This document shows, piece after piece, positions 1 to 12,073 of a DNA stretch of 64,000 nucleotides. Under the pieces are notes generated by a model that saw only the letters and a program-made list of their open reading frames with translations, was not told where the DNA came from and did not search any database. The translations under genes and the position numbers were made by a program. Position 1 is the first letter of the stretch. Every line of letters starts with the position of its first letter. The stretch is from Megachile rotundata (lineage: Eukaryota; Arthropoda; Insecta; Hymenoptera; Megachilidae), in assembly GCF_050947335.1 (NCBI RefSeq), contig NW_027474175.1:1-64000 (forward strand), given 5' to 3'.

Positions 1-83
1 CTTATTACTCTTATTATTATCAATCTAACTCATATTATTAGCCATATTATGCTTATATGATCGATAGAACGACAATTACTATA
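1..83 (+). repeat. Reference satellite monomer (variant H1)
   Basis: This copy represents the commonest form and serves as the numbering reference. It has a TTA-rich head (2-20, runs of TTATTA), a middle with an 8-base direct repeat CATATTAT at 31-38 and 43-50, a GATC at 59-62 overlapping the palindrome ATCGAT at 60-65, and a tail AGAACGACAATTACTATA at 66-83. The start is arbitrary: it is where the window begins, and linked variants show that the natural unit boundary is probably elsewhere. Confidence 0.95.
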
Positions 84-166
84 CTTATTACTCTTATTGT
101 TATCAATCTAACTCATATTATTAGCCATATTATGCTTATATTATCGATAGAACGACAATTACTCTA
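84..166 (+). repeat. Monomer variant H2 (TTATTGTTATC head)
   Basis: This variant differs from the reference by A16G, giving TTATTGTTATC. It is one of the commonest variants and very often sits between an H1 monomer and a B monomer, forming the 249-bp trimer. This particular copy also has the tail TATATTATCG and ends CTCTA rather than TATA; that tail and ending travel together at 961-1000, 8101-8140, 14741-14780 and elsewhere. Confidence 0.9.
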
Positions 167-332
167 CTTATTACTCTTATTATTATCAATCTAACTCATA
201 TTATTAACCATATTATGCTTATATGATCGATAGAACGACAATTACTATACTTATTACTCTTATTATTATCAATCTAACTCATATTATTAGCCACATTATG
301 CTTATAATATCGATAGAACGACAATTACTATA

Positions 333-415
333 CTTATTACTGTTATTATTATCAATCTAACTCATATTATTAGCCATATTATGCCTAAATGATCGATAGA
401 ACTACAATTACTATA
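333..415 (+). repeat. Monomer variant with CTGTTATT head and ACTACAATT tail
   Basis: The head has C10G (TTACTGTTATT). The tail reads CCTAAATGATCG then AACTACAATTACTATA, with G71T. The AACTACAATT tail is followed by a CTCATTACTC head (T3C) in every instance I examined, for example 416, 1246, 2990, 6391 and 13947 onward. This variant usually follows a monomer with the tail TATAATATCG. It is a recurrent component of the higher-order repeats. Confidence 0.85.
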
Positions 416-1079
416 CTCATTACTCTTATTATTATCAATCTAACTCATATTACTAGCCATATTATGCTTATATGATCAATAGAACGAGAATTACTATACT
501 CACTACTCTTAGTATTATCAATTTAACTCATATTATTAGCCATATTATGCTTATATGATCGATTGAACGACAATTACTATACTTATTACTCTTATTATTA
601 TCAATCTAACTCATATTATTAGCCATATTATGCTTATATGATCGATAGAACGAGAATTACTATACTCACTACTCTTAGTATTATCAATTTAACTCATATT
701 ATTAGCCATATTATGCTTATATGATTGATTGAACGACAATTACTATACTTATTACTCTTATTATTATCAATCTAACTCATATTATTAGCCATATTATGCT
801 TATATGATCGATAGAACGACAATTACTATACTTATTACTCTTATTGTTATCAATCTAACTCATATTATTAGCCATATTATGCTTATATGATCGATAGAAC
901 GAGAATTACTATACTCACGACTCTTAGTATTATCAATCTAACTCATATTATTAGCCATATTATGCTTATATTATCGATAGAACGACAATTACTCTACTTA
1001 TTACTCTTATTATTATCAATCTAACTCATATTATTAACCATATTATGCTTATATGATCGATAGAACGACAATTACTATA

Positions 1080-1245
1080 CTTATTACTCTTATTATTATC
1101 AATCTAACTCATATTATTAACCATATTATGCAGATATGATCGATCGCACGACATTTGCTATACCTATTACTCTTTTTATTATGAATCTAACTCATATTAT
1201 TAACCATATTATGCTTAAATGATCGATAGAACTACAATTACTATA
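1080..1245 (+). repeat. Divergent monomer pair with CGATCGCACG and TACCTATTACTCT
   Basis: These two adjacent monomers carry the most unusual cluster of changes in the window: ATGCAGATATG, then CGATCGCACGACATTTGC, then TACCTATTACTCTTTTTATT and ATGAATC, with ATTAACC in both. I found the CGATCGCAC signature nine times (1141, 3716, 23137, 27785, 30939, 33761, 41813, 48869, 61398). The three copies at 27785, 30939 and 33761 have CTCTTATTATT instead of CTCTTTTTATT. It therefore marks related blocks and separates block E from the others. Confidence 0.88.
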
Positions 1246-1909
1246 CTCATTACTCTTATTATTATCAATCTAACTCATATTATTAGCCATATTATGCTTA
1301 TATGATCGATAGAACGAAAATTACTATACTCACTACTCTTAGTATTATCAATTTAACTCATATTATTAGCCATATTATGCTTATATGATCGATTGAACGA
1401 CAATTACTATACTTATTACTCTTATTATTATCAATCTAACTCATATTATTAGCCATATTATGCTTATATGATCGATAGAACGACAATTGCTATACTTATT
1501 ACTCTTATTGTTATCAATCTAACTCATATTATTAGCCATATTATGCTTATGTGATCGATAGAACGAGAATTACTATACTCACTACTCTTAGTATTATCAA
1601 TCTAACTCATATTATTAGCCATATTATGCTTATATTATCGATAGAACGACAATTACTATACTTATTACTGTTATTATTATCAATCTAACTCGTATTATTA
1701 GACATATTATGCTTAAATGATTGATAGAACGACAATTACTATACTTATTACTCTTATTATTATCAATCTAACTCGTATTATTAGCCATATTATGCTTATA
1801 TGATCGATAGAACGACAATTACTATACTCATTACTCTTATTATTATCAATCTAACTCGTATTATTAGCCATATTATGCTTATATGATCGACAGAACGACA
1901 ATTACTATA

Positions 1910-1992
1910 CTTATTACACTCACTATTATCAATCTAACTCATGTTATTAACCATATTATGCAGATATGATCGATAGAACGACAATTACTATA
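1910..1992 (+). repeat. Monomer variant with ACACTCACTATTATC head and CATGTTATTAACC
   Basis: The head has T9A, T12C and T14C (TTACACTCACTATTATC), the middle reads CATGTTATTAACC and the tail GCAGATATGATCG. It usually follows a monomer with GATCGACAG. Further copies lie near 4485, 22008, 36528, 42588, 45329, 47735, 54949, 58684 and 61011. A sister form with CACTACTATC occurs near 21585, 47319 and 60596. Confidence 0.85.
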
Positions 1993-2118
1993 CTTATTAC
2001 TCTTATTATTATCAATCTAACTCATATTATTAGCCATATTATGCCTATATGATCGATAGAACGAGAATTAATATACTCACTACTCTTAGTATTATCAATT
2101 TAACTCATATTATTAGCC

Positions 2119-2136
2119 ATATTATGCTTATAATAT
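2119..2136 (+). repeat. Perfect 7-bp inverted repeat in TATAATATCG-tail monomers
   Basis: In monomers whose tail reads TATAATATCG and whose middle keeps CATATTATG, the sequence ATATTAT-GCTT-ATAATAT forms a perfect hairpin of seven base pairs with a four-base loop. The reference form (ATATTAT-GCTT-ATATGAT) is imperfect. The same hairpin recurs wherever this variant occurs, for example near 5692, 6110, 7022 and 12170. Where the middle is CCACATT, one pair is lost. Confidence 0.75.
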
Positions 2137-5100
2137 CGATAGAACGACAATTACTATACTTATTACTGTTATTATTATCAATCTAACTCATATTATTAGC
2201 CATATTATGCCTAAATGATCGATAGAACTACAATTACTATACCCATTACTCTTATTATTATCAATCTAACTCATATTATTAGCCATATTATGCTTATAAT
2301 ATCGATAGAACGACAATTACTATACTTATTACTGTTATTATTATCAATCTAACTCATATTATTAGCCATATTATGCTTAAAATATCGATAGAACGACAAT
2401 TACTATACTTATTACTCTTATTGTTATCAATCTAACTCATATTATTAGCCATATTATGCTTATATGATCGATAGAACGAGAATTACTATACTCACTACTC
2501 TTAGTATTATCAATTTAACTCATATTATTAGCCATATTATGCTTATATGATTGATTGAACGACAATTACTATACTTATTACTCTTATTATTATCAATCTA
2601 ACTCATATTATTAGCCATATTATGCTTATATGATCGATAGAACGACAATTACTATACTTATTACTCTTATTGTTATCAATCTAACTCATATTATTAGCCA
2701 TATTATGCTTATATTATCGATAGAACGACAATTACTCTACTTATTACTCTTATTATTATCAATCTAACTCATATTATTAACCATATTATGCTTATATGAT
2801 CGATAGAACGACAATTACTATACTTATTACTCTTATTATTATCAATCTAACTCATATTATTAGCCACATTATGCTTATAATATCGATAGAGAACGACAAT
2901 TACTATACTTATTACTGTTATTATTATCAATCTAACTCATATTATTAGCCATATTATGCCTAAATGATCGATAGAACTACAATTACTATACTCATTACTC
3001 TTATTATTATCAATCTAACTCATATTACTAGCCATATTATGCTTATATGATCAATAGAACGAGAATTACTATACTCACTACTCTTAGTATTATCAATTTA
3101 ACTCATATTATTAGCCATATTATGCTTATATGATCGATTGAACGACAATTACTATACTTATTACTCTTATTATTATCAATCTAACTCATATTATTAGCCA
3201 TATTATGCTTATATGATCGATAGAACGAGAATTACTATACTCACTACTCTTAGTATTATCAATTTAACTCATATTATTAGCCATATTATGCTTATATGAT
3301 TGATTGAACGACAATTACTATACTTATTACTCTTATTATTATCAATCTAACTCATATTATTAGCCATATTATGCTTATATGATCGATAGAACGACAATTA
3401 CTATACTTATTACTCTTATTGTTATCAATCTAACTCATATTATTAGCCATATTATGCTTATATGATCGATAGAACGAGAATTACTATACTCACGACTCTT
3501 AGTATTATCAATCTAACTCATATTATTAGCCATATTATGCTTATATTATCGATAGAACGACAATTACTCTACTTATTACTCTTATTATTATCAATCTAAC
3601 TCATATTATTAACCATATTATGCTTATATGATCGATAGAACGACAATTACTATACTTATTACTCTTATTATTATCAATCTAACTCATATTATTAACCATA
3701 TTATGCAGATATGATCGATCGCACGACATTTGCTATACCTATTACTCTTTTTATTATGAATCTAACTCATATTATTAACCATATTATGCTTAAATGATCG
3801 ATAGAACTACAATTACTATACTCATTACTCTTATTATTATCAATCTAACTCATATTATTAGCCATATTATGCTTATATGATCGATAGAACGAAAATTACT
3901 ATACTCACTACTCTTAGTATTATCAATTTAACTCATATTATTAGCCATATTATGCTTATATGATCGATTGAACGACAATTACTATACTTATTACTCTTAT
4001 TATTATCAATCTAACTCATATTATTAGCCATATTATGCTTATATGATCGATAGAACGACAATTGCTATACTTATTACTCTTATTGTTATCAATCTAACTC
4101 ATATTATTAGCCATATTATGCTTATGTGATCGATAGAACGAGAATTACTATACTCACTACTCTTAGTATTATCAATCTAACTCATATTATTAGCCATATT
4201 ATGCTTATATTATCGATAGAACGACAATTACTATACTTATTACTGTTATTATTATCAATCTAACTCGTATTATTAGACATATTATGCTTAAATGATTGAT
4301 AGAACGACAATTACTATACTTATTACTCTTATTATTATCAATCTAACTCGTATTATTAGCCATATTATGCTTATATGATCGATAGAACGACAATTACTAT
4401 ACTCATTACTCTTATTATTATCAATCTAACTCGTATTATTAGCCATATTATGCTTATATGATCGACAGAACGACAATTACTATACTTATTACACTCACTA
4501 TTATCAATCTAACTCATGTTATTAACCATATTATGCAGATATGATCGATAGAACGACAATTACTATACTTATTACTCTTATTATTATCAATCTAACTCAT
4601 ATTATTAGCCATATTATGCCTATATGATCGATAGAACGAGAATTAATATACTCACTACTCTTAGTATTATCAATCTAACTCATATTATTAGCCATATTAT
4701 GCTTATATGATCGATAGAACGACAATTACTATACTTATTACTCTTATTATTATCAATCTAACTCATATTATTAGCCATATTATGCTTATATGATCGATAG
4801 AACGAGAATTACTATACTCACTACTCTTAGTATTATCAATCTAACTCATATTATTAGCCATATTATGCTTAAAATATCGATAGAACGACAATTACTATAC
4901 TTGTTACTGTTATTATTATCAATCTAACTCATATTATTAGCCATATTATGCTTATATGATCGATAGAACGGGAATTACTATACTCACTACTCTTAGTATT
5001 ATCAATCTAACTCATATTAATAGCCATATTATGCTTATATGATCGATAGAACGACAATTACTATACTTATTACTCTTATTATTATAAATCTAACTCATAT

Positions 5101-5231
5101 TATTAGCCATATTATGCTTATATGATCGATAGAACGAGAATTACTATACTCACTACTCTTAGTATTACCAATCTAACTCATATTATTAGCCATATTATGC
5201 TTATATGATCGATAGAACGACAATTACTATA

Positions 5232-5978
5232 CTCATTACTCTTATTATTATCAATCTAACTCATATTATTAGCCATATTATGCTTATATGATCGATAGAA
5301 CGACAATTACTATACTTATTACTCTTATTGTTATCAATCTAACTCATATTATTGGCCATATTATGCTTATATGATCGATAGAACGAGAATTACTATACTC
5401 ACTACTCTTAGTATTATCAATCTAACTCATATTATTAGCCATATTATGCTTATATGATCGATAGAACGACAATTACTATACTTATTACTCTTATTATTAT
5501 CAATCTAACTCATATTATTAGCCATATTATGCTTATATGATCGATAGAACGACAATTACTATACTTATTACTCTTATTGTTATCAATCTAACTCATATTA
5601 TTAGCCATATTATGCTTATATGATCGACAGAACGAGAATTACTATACTCACTACTCTTAGTATTATCAATCTAACTCATATTATTAGCCATATTATGCTT
5701 ATAATATCGATAGAACGACAATTACTATACTTATTACTCTTATTATTATCAATCTAACTCATATTATTAGCCATATTATGCTTATATGATCGATAGAACG
5801 ACAATTACTATACTTATTACTCTTATTGTTATCAATCTAACTCATATTATTAGCCATATTATGCTTATATGATCGATAGAACGAGAATTACTATACTCAC
5901 TACTCTTAGTATTATCAATCTAACTCATATTATTAGCCATATTATGCTTATAATATCGATAGAACGACAATTACTATA
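5232..5978 (+). repeat. 249-bp trimer HOR, three units
   Basis: Three successive triplets run H1 or H4 head, then H2 head, then B head: 5232 (CTCATT start), 5481 and 5730. Trimers are the shortest repeated arrangement visible and appear to be the local building block into which longer HORs are inserted. Confidence 0.8.
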
Positions 5979-6559
5979 CTTATTACTGTTATTATTATCA
6001 ATCTAACTCATATTATTAGCCATATTATGCTTATATGATCGATAGAACGAGAATTACTATACTCACTACTCTTAGTATTATCAATCTAACTCATATTATT
6101 AGCCATATTATGCTTATAATATCGATAGAACGACAATTACTATACTTATTACTGTTATTATTATCAATCTAACTCATATTATTAGCCATATTATGCTTAA
6201 AATATCGATAGAACGACAATTACTATACTTGTTACTGTTATTATTATCAATCTAACTCATATTATTAGCCATATTATGCTTATATGATCGATAGAACGGG
6301 AATTACTATACTCACTACTCTTAGTATTATCAATCTAACTCATATTAATAGCCATATTATGCTTAAATGATCGATAGAACTACAATTACTATACTCATTA
6401 CTCTTATTATTATCAATCTAACTCATATTATTAGCCATATTATGCTTATATGATGGATAGAACGAGAATTACTATACTCACTACTCTTAGTATTATCAAT
6501 TTAACTCATATTATTAGCCATATTATGCTTATATGATCGATTGAACGACAATTACTATA

Positions 6560-7306
6560 CTTATTACTCTTATTATTATCAATCTAACTCATATTATTAG
6601 CCATATTATGCTTATATGATCGATAGAACGACAATTACTATACTTATTACTCTTATTGTTATCAATCTAACTCATATTATTAGCCATATTATGCTTATAT
6701 GATCGATAGAACGAGAATTACTATACTCACTACTCTTAGTATTATCAATCTAACTCATATTATTAGCCATATTATGCTTATATGATCGATAGAACGACAA
6801 TTACTATACTTATTACTCTTATTATTATCAATCTAACTCATATTATTAGCCATATTATGCTTATATGATCGATAGAACGACAATTACTATACTTATTACT
6901 CTTATTGTTATCAATCTAACTCATATTATTAGCCATATTATGCTTATATGATCGACAGAACGAGAATTACTATACTCACTACTCTTAGTATTATCAATCT
7001 AACTCATATTATTAGCCATATTATGCTTATAATATCGATAGAACGACAATTACTATACTTATTACTCTTATTATTATCAATCTAACTCATATTATTAGCC
7101 ATATTATGCTTATATGATCGATAGAACGACAATTACTATACTTATTACTCTTATTGTTATCAATCTAACTCATATTATTAGCCATATTATGCTTATATGA
7201 TCGATAGAACGAGAATTACTATACTCACTACTCTTAGTATTATCAATCTAACTCATATTATTAGCCATATTATGCTTATAATATCGATAGAACGACAATT
7301 ACTATA
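6560..7306 (+). repeat. 249-bp trimer HOR, three units (H1-H2-B)
   Basis: Nine monomers alternate exactly as H1 (TTATTATTATC), H2 (TTATTGTTATC) and B (CTCACTACTCTTAG), with units starting at 6560, 6809 and 7058. Minor tail variants distinguish them: GATCGACAG ends the second H2, and TATAATATCG ends the second and third B. The same nine monomers recur at 13034-13780, exactly 6474 bp later, as part of block B. Confidence 0.85.
6726..6808 (+). repeat. Monomer variant B (CTCACTACTCTTAGTATT head)
   Basis: A typical B monomer. Relative to the reference it has T3C, T5C and T14G, giving CTCACTACTCTTAGTATT. Almost every B head is preceded by a monomer ending ACGAGAATTACTATA (or ACGGGAATTACTATA, or ACGAGAATTAATATA), that is, C73G in the previous copy. 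The linked changes therefore straddle the monomer boundary used here. A B subtype with T11C (ACTCCTAG) recurs at 8060, 10386, 11050, 14703, 17026, 27068, 30222 and other sites. Confidence 0.88.
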
Positions 7307-7472
7307 CTTATTACTGTTATTATTATCAATCTAACTCATATTATTAGCCATATTATGCTTAAATGATCGATAGAACTACAATTACTATACTCATTACTCT
7401 TATTATTATCAATCTAACTCATATTATTAGCCATATTATGCTTATATGATCGATAGAACGAGAATTACTATA

Positions 7473-7555
7473 CTCACTACTCTTAATATTATTACTCTAA
7501 CACATATTATTAGCCATATTATGCTTATATGATCGATAGAACGAGAATTACTATA
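7473..7555 (+). repeat. Monomer variant with CTTAATATTATTACTCTAACAC
   Basis: Compared with a B monomer this copy has four clustered substitutions (G14A, C21T, A23C, T30A) within 17 bases and no length change, creating AATATT and CTAACACAT. I found it 14 times, with the TCTTAAT signature at 7481, 8726, 9390, 10054, 12046, 14121, 15366, 16030, 16694, 18686, 20014, 54290, 58025 and 63088. Spacings are whole numbers of monomers (15, 8, 8, 24 and so on), so it is a convenient ruler for the higher-order structure. Confidence 0.88.
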
Positions 7556-10500
7556 CTCACTACTCTTAGTATTATCAATCTAACTCATATTATTAGCCAC
7601 ATTATGCTTATAATATCGATAGAACGACAATTACTATACTTATTACTGTTATTATTATCAATCTAACTCATATTATTAGCCATATTATGCCTAAATGATC
7701 GATAGAACTACAATTACTATACTCATTACTCTTATTATTATCAATCTAACTCATATTACTAGCCATATTATGCTTATATGATCAATAGAACGAGAATTAC
7801 TATACTCACTACTCTTAGTATTATCAATTTAACTCATATTATTAGCCATATTATGCTTATATGATCGATTGAACGACAATTACTATACTTATTACTCTTA
7901 TTATTATCAATCTAACTCATATTATTAGCCATATTATGCTTATATGATCGATAGAACGACAATTACTATACTTATTACTCTTATTGTTATCAATCTAACT
8001 CATATTATTAGCCATATTATGCTTATATGATCGATAGAACGAGAATTACTATACTCACTACTCCTAGTATTATCAATCTAACTCATATTATTAGCCATAT
8101 TATGCTTATATTATCGATAGAACGACAATTACTCTACTTATTACTCTTATTATTATCAATCTAACTCATATTATTAACCATATTATGCTTATATGATCGA
8201 TAGCACGACAATTACTATACTTATTACTCTTATTATTATCAATCTAACTCATATTATTAGCCATATTATGCTTATATGATCGATAGAACGACAATTACTA
8301 TACTTATTACTCTTATTGTTATCAATCTAACTCATATTATTAGCCATATTATGCTTATATGATCGACAGAACGAGAATTACTATACTCACTACTCTTAGT
8401 ATTATCAATCTAACTCATATTATTAGCCATATTATGCTTATAATATCGATAGAACGACAATTACTATACTTATTACTCTTATTATTATCAATCTAACTCA
8501 TATTATTAGCCATATTATGCTTATATGATCGATAGAACGACAATTACTATACTTATTACTCTTATTGTTATCAATCTAACTCATATTATTAGCCATATTA
8601 TGCTTATATGATCGATAGAACGAGAATTACTATACTCACTACTCTTAGTATTATCAATCTAACTCATATTATTAGCCATATTATGCTTATATGATCGATA
8701 GAACGAGAATTACTATACTCACTACTCTTAATATTATTACTCTAACACATATTATTAGCCATATTATGCTTATATGATCGATAGAACGAGAATTACTATA
8801 CTCACTACTCTTAGTATTATCAATCTAACTCATATTATTAGCCACATTATGCTTATAATATCGATAGAACGACAATTACTATACTTATTACTGTTATTAT
8901 TATCAATCTAACTCATATTATTAGCCATATTATGCCTAAATGATCGATAGAACTACAATTACTATACTCATTACTCTTATTATTATCAATCTAACTCATA
9001 TTATTAGCCATATTATGCTTATATGATCGATAGAACGACAATTACTATACTTATTACTCTTATTGTTATCAATCTAACTCATATTATTAGCCATATTATG
9101 CTTATATGATCGATAGAACGAGAATTACTATACTCACTACTCTTATTATTATCAATCTAACTCATATTATTAGCCATATTATGCTTATATGATCGATAGA
9201 ACGACAATTACTATACTTATTACTCTTATTGTTATCAATCTAACTCATATTATTAGCCATATTATGCTTATATGATCGATAGAACGAGAATTACTATACT
9301 CACTACTCTTAGTATTATCAATCTAACTCATATTATTAGCCATATTATGCTTATATGATCGATAGAACGAGAATTACTATACTCACTACTCTTAATATTA
9401 TTACTCTAACACATATTATTAGCCATATTATGCTTATATGATCGATAGAACGAGAATTACTATACTCACTACTCTTAGTATTATCAATCTAACTCATATT
9501 ATTAGCCACATTATGCTTATAATATCGATAGAACGACAATTACTATACTTATTACTGTTATTATTATCAATCTAACTCATATTATTAGCCATATTATGCC
9601 TAAATGATCGATAGAACTACAATTACTATACTCATTACTCTTATTATTATCAATCTAACTCATATTATTAGCCATATTATGCTTATATGATCGATAGAAC
9701 GACAATTACTATACTCACTACTCTTAGTATTATCAATCTAACTCATATTATTAGCCATATTATGCTTATAATATCGATAGAACGACAATTACTATACTTA
9801 TTACTCTTATTATTATCAATCTAACTCATATTATTAGCCATATTATGCTTATATGATCGATAGAACGACAATTACTATACTTATTACTCTTATTGTTATC
9901 AATCTAACTCATATTATTAGCCATATTATGCTTATATGATCGATAGAACGAGAATTACTATACTCACTACTCTTAGTATTATCAATCTAACTCATATTAT
10001 TAGCCATATTATGCTTATATGATCGATAGAACGAGAATTACTATACTCACTACTCTTAATATTATTACTCTAACACATATTATTAGCCATATTATGCTTA
10101 TATGATCGATAGAACGAGAATTACTATACTCACTACTCTTAGTATTATCAATTTAACTCATATTATTAGCCATATTATGCTTATATGATCGATTGAACGA
10201 CAATTACTATACTTATTACTCTTATTATTATCAATCTAACTCATATTATTAGCCATATTATGCTTATATGATCGATAGAACGACAATTACTATACTTATT
10301 ACTCTTATTGTTATCAATCTAACTCATATTATTAGCCATATTATGCTTATATGATCGATAGAACGAGAATTACTATACTCACTACTCCTAGTATTATCAA
10401 TCTAACTCATATTATTAGCCATATTATGCTTATATTATCGATAGAACGACAATTACTCTACTTATTACTCTTATTATTATCAATCTAACTCATATTATTA

Positions 10501-10717
10501 ACCATATTATGCTTATATGATCGATAGCACGACAATTACTATACTTATTACTCTTATTATTATCAATCTAACTCATATTATTAGCCATATTATGCTTATA
10601 TGATCGATAGAACGACAATTACTATACTTATTACTCTTATTGTTATCAATCTAACTCATATTATTAGCCATATTATGCTTATATGATCGACAGAACGAGA
10701 ATTACTATACTCACTAC
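7481..10717 (+). repeat. Nested 8- and 15-monomer spacings inside block B
   Basis: The AATATT-type variant falls at 7481, 8726, 9390 and 10054, spacings of 1245, 664 and 664 bp (15, 8 and 8 monomers). After each of the first three copies, about four monomers (CCACATT, TATAATATCG, CTGTTATT, CCTAAATG) are in the same order; beyond that the variant order differs. The spacing is regular but the units are not full copies. The pattern is repeated in block B copy 2 at 14121, 15366, 16030 and 16694. Confidence 0.8.
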
Positions 10718-12073
10718 TCTTAGTATTATCAATCTAACTCATATTACTAGCCATATTATGCTTATATGATCAATAGAACGAGAATTACTATACTCACTAC
10801 TCTTAGTATTATCAATTTAACTCATATTATTAGCCATATTATGCTTATATGATCGATTGAACGACAATTACTATACTTATTACTCTTATTATTATCAATC
10901 TAACTCATATTATTAGCCATATTATGCTTATATGATCGATAGAACGACAATTACTATACTTATTACTCTTATTGTTATCAATCTAACTCATATTATTAGC
11001 CATATTATGCTTATATGATCGATAGAACGAGAATTACTATACTCACTACTCCTAGTATTATCAATCTAACTCATATTATTAGCCATATTATGCTTATATT
11101 ATCGATGGAACGACAATTACTCTACTTATTACTCTTATTATTATCAATCTAACTCATATTATTAGCCATATTATGCTTATATGATCGATAGAACGACAAT
11201 TACTATACTTATTACTCTTATTATTATCAATCTAACTCATATTATTAGCCATATTATGCTTATATGATCGATAGAACGACAATTACTATACTTATTACTC
11301 TTATTGTTATCAATCTAACTCATATTATTAGCCATATTATGCTTATATGATCGACAGAACGAGAATTACTATACTCACTACTCTTAGTATTATCAATCTA
11401 ACTCATATTATTAGCCATATTATGCTTATAATATCGATAGAACGACAATTACTATACTTATTACTCTTATTATTATCAGTCTAACTCATATTATTAGCCA
11501 TATTATGCTTATATGATCGATAGAACGACAATTACTATACTTATTACTCTTATTGTTATCAATCTAACTCATATTATTAGCCATATTATGCTTATATGAT
11601 CGATAGAACGAGAATTACTATACTCACTACTCTTAGTATTATCAATCTAACTCATATTATTAGCCATATTATGCTTATAATATCGATAGAACGACAATTA
11701 CTATACTTATTACTGTTATTATTATCAATCTAACTCATATTATTAGCCATATTATGCTTATATGATCGATAGAACGAGAATTACTATACTCACTACTCTT
11801 AGTATTATCAATCTAACTCATATTATTAGCCATATTATGCTTATAATATCGATAGAACGACAATTACTATACTTATTACTGTTATTATTATCAATCTAAC
11901 TCATATTATTAGCCATATTATGCTTAAATGATCGATAGAACTACAATTACTATACTCATTACTCTTATTATTATCAATCTAACTCATATTATTAGCCATA
12001 TTATGCTTATATGATCGATAGAACGAGAATTACTATACTCACTACTCTTAATATTATTACTCTAACACATATT

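Larger units (their letters stand above)
1..4674 (+). repeat. Block A: 31-monomer (2573-bp) duplication
   Basis: Bases 1-2099 are repeated at 2574-4674. Every rare variant recurs in the same order: TATATTATCG, CCACATT, CCTAAATG, ATTACTAGCC, GATCAATAG, CACGACTC, CGATCGCACG, GAAAATTACT, TTATGTGATCG, ACACTCAC and CCTATATG. The only difference I found inside this stretch is a 2-bp insertion (ATAGAGAACG, about 2888-2892) in the second copy. Divergence begins at base 2100 against 4675. Bases 2100-2573 have no counterpart directly after the second copy. The left edge may lie outside the window. Confidence 0.9.
5600..12073 (+). repeat. Block B, copy 1 (78-monomer unit)
   Basis: First copy of a large tandem unit. 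Landmarks offset by exactly 6474 bp (78 x 83) in the next copy include GATCGACAG (5621), the TTAAAATATCG tail (6196) and the rare TGATGGATAG (6451). From 7481 onward the offset is 6640 bp (80 x 83), because copy 2 has two extra monomers. Other matching landmarks are TAGCACGAC (8201), CTCACTACTCTTATTATT (9131), ATTACTAGCC (10741) and TTATCAGTC (11474). A private substitution (ATCGATGGAA, 11101) distinguishes this copy. The left edge is at about 5595-5627. Confidence 0.88.

Noticed and set aside
7481..10054. A perfect 8-monomer HOR
   Set aside because: Spacing of the AATATT variant is exactly 664 bp twice, but only about four monomers after each copy are in the same order; the rest differ. I therefore describe it as spacing, not as full copies.
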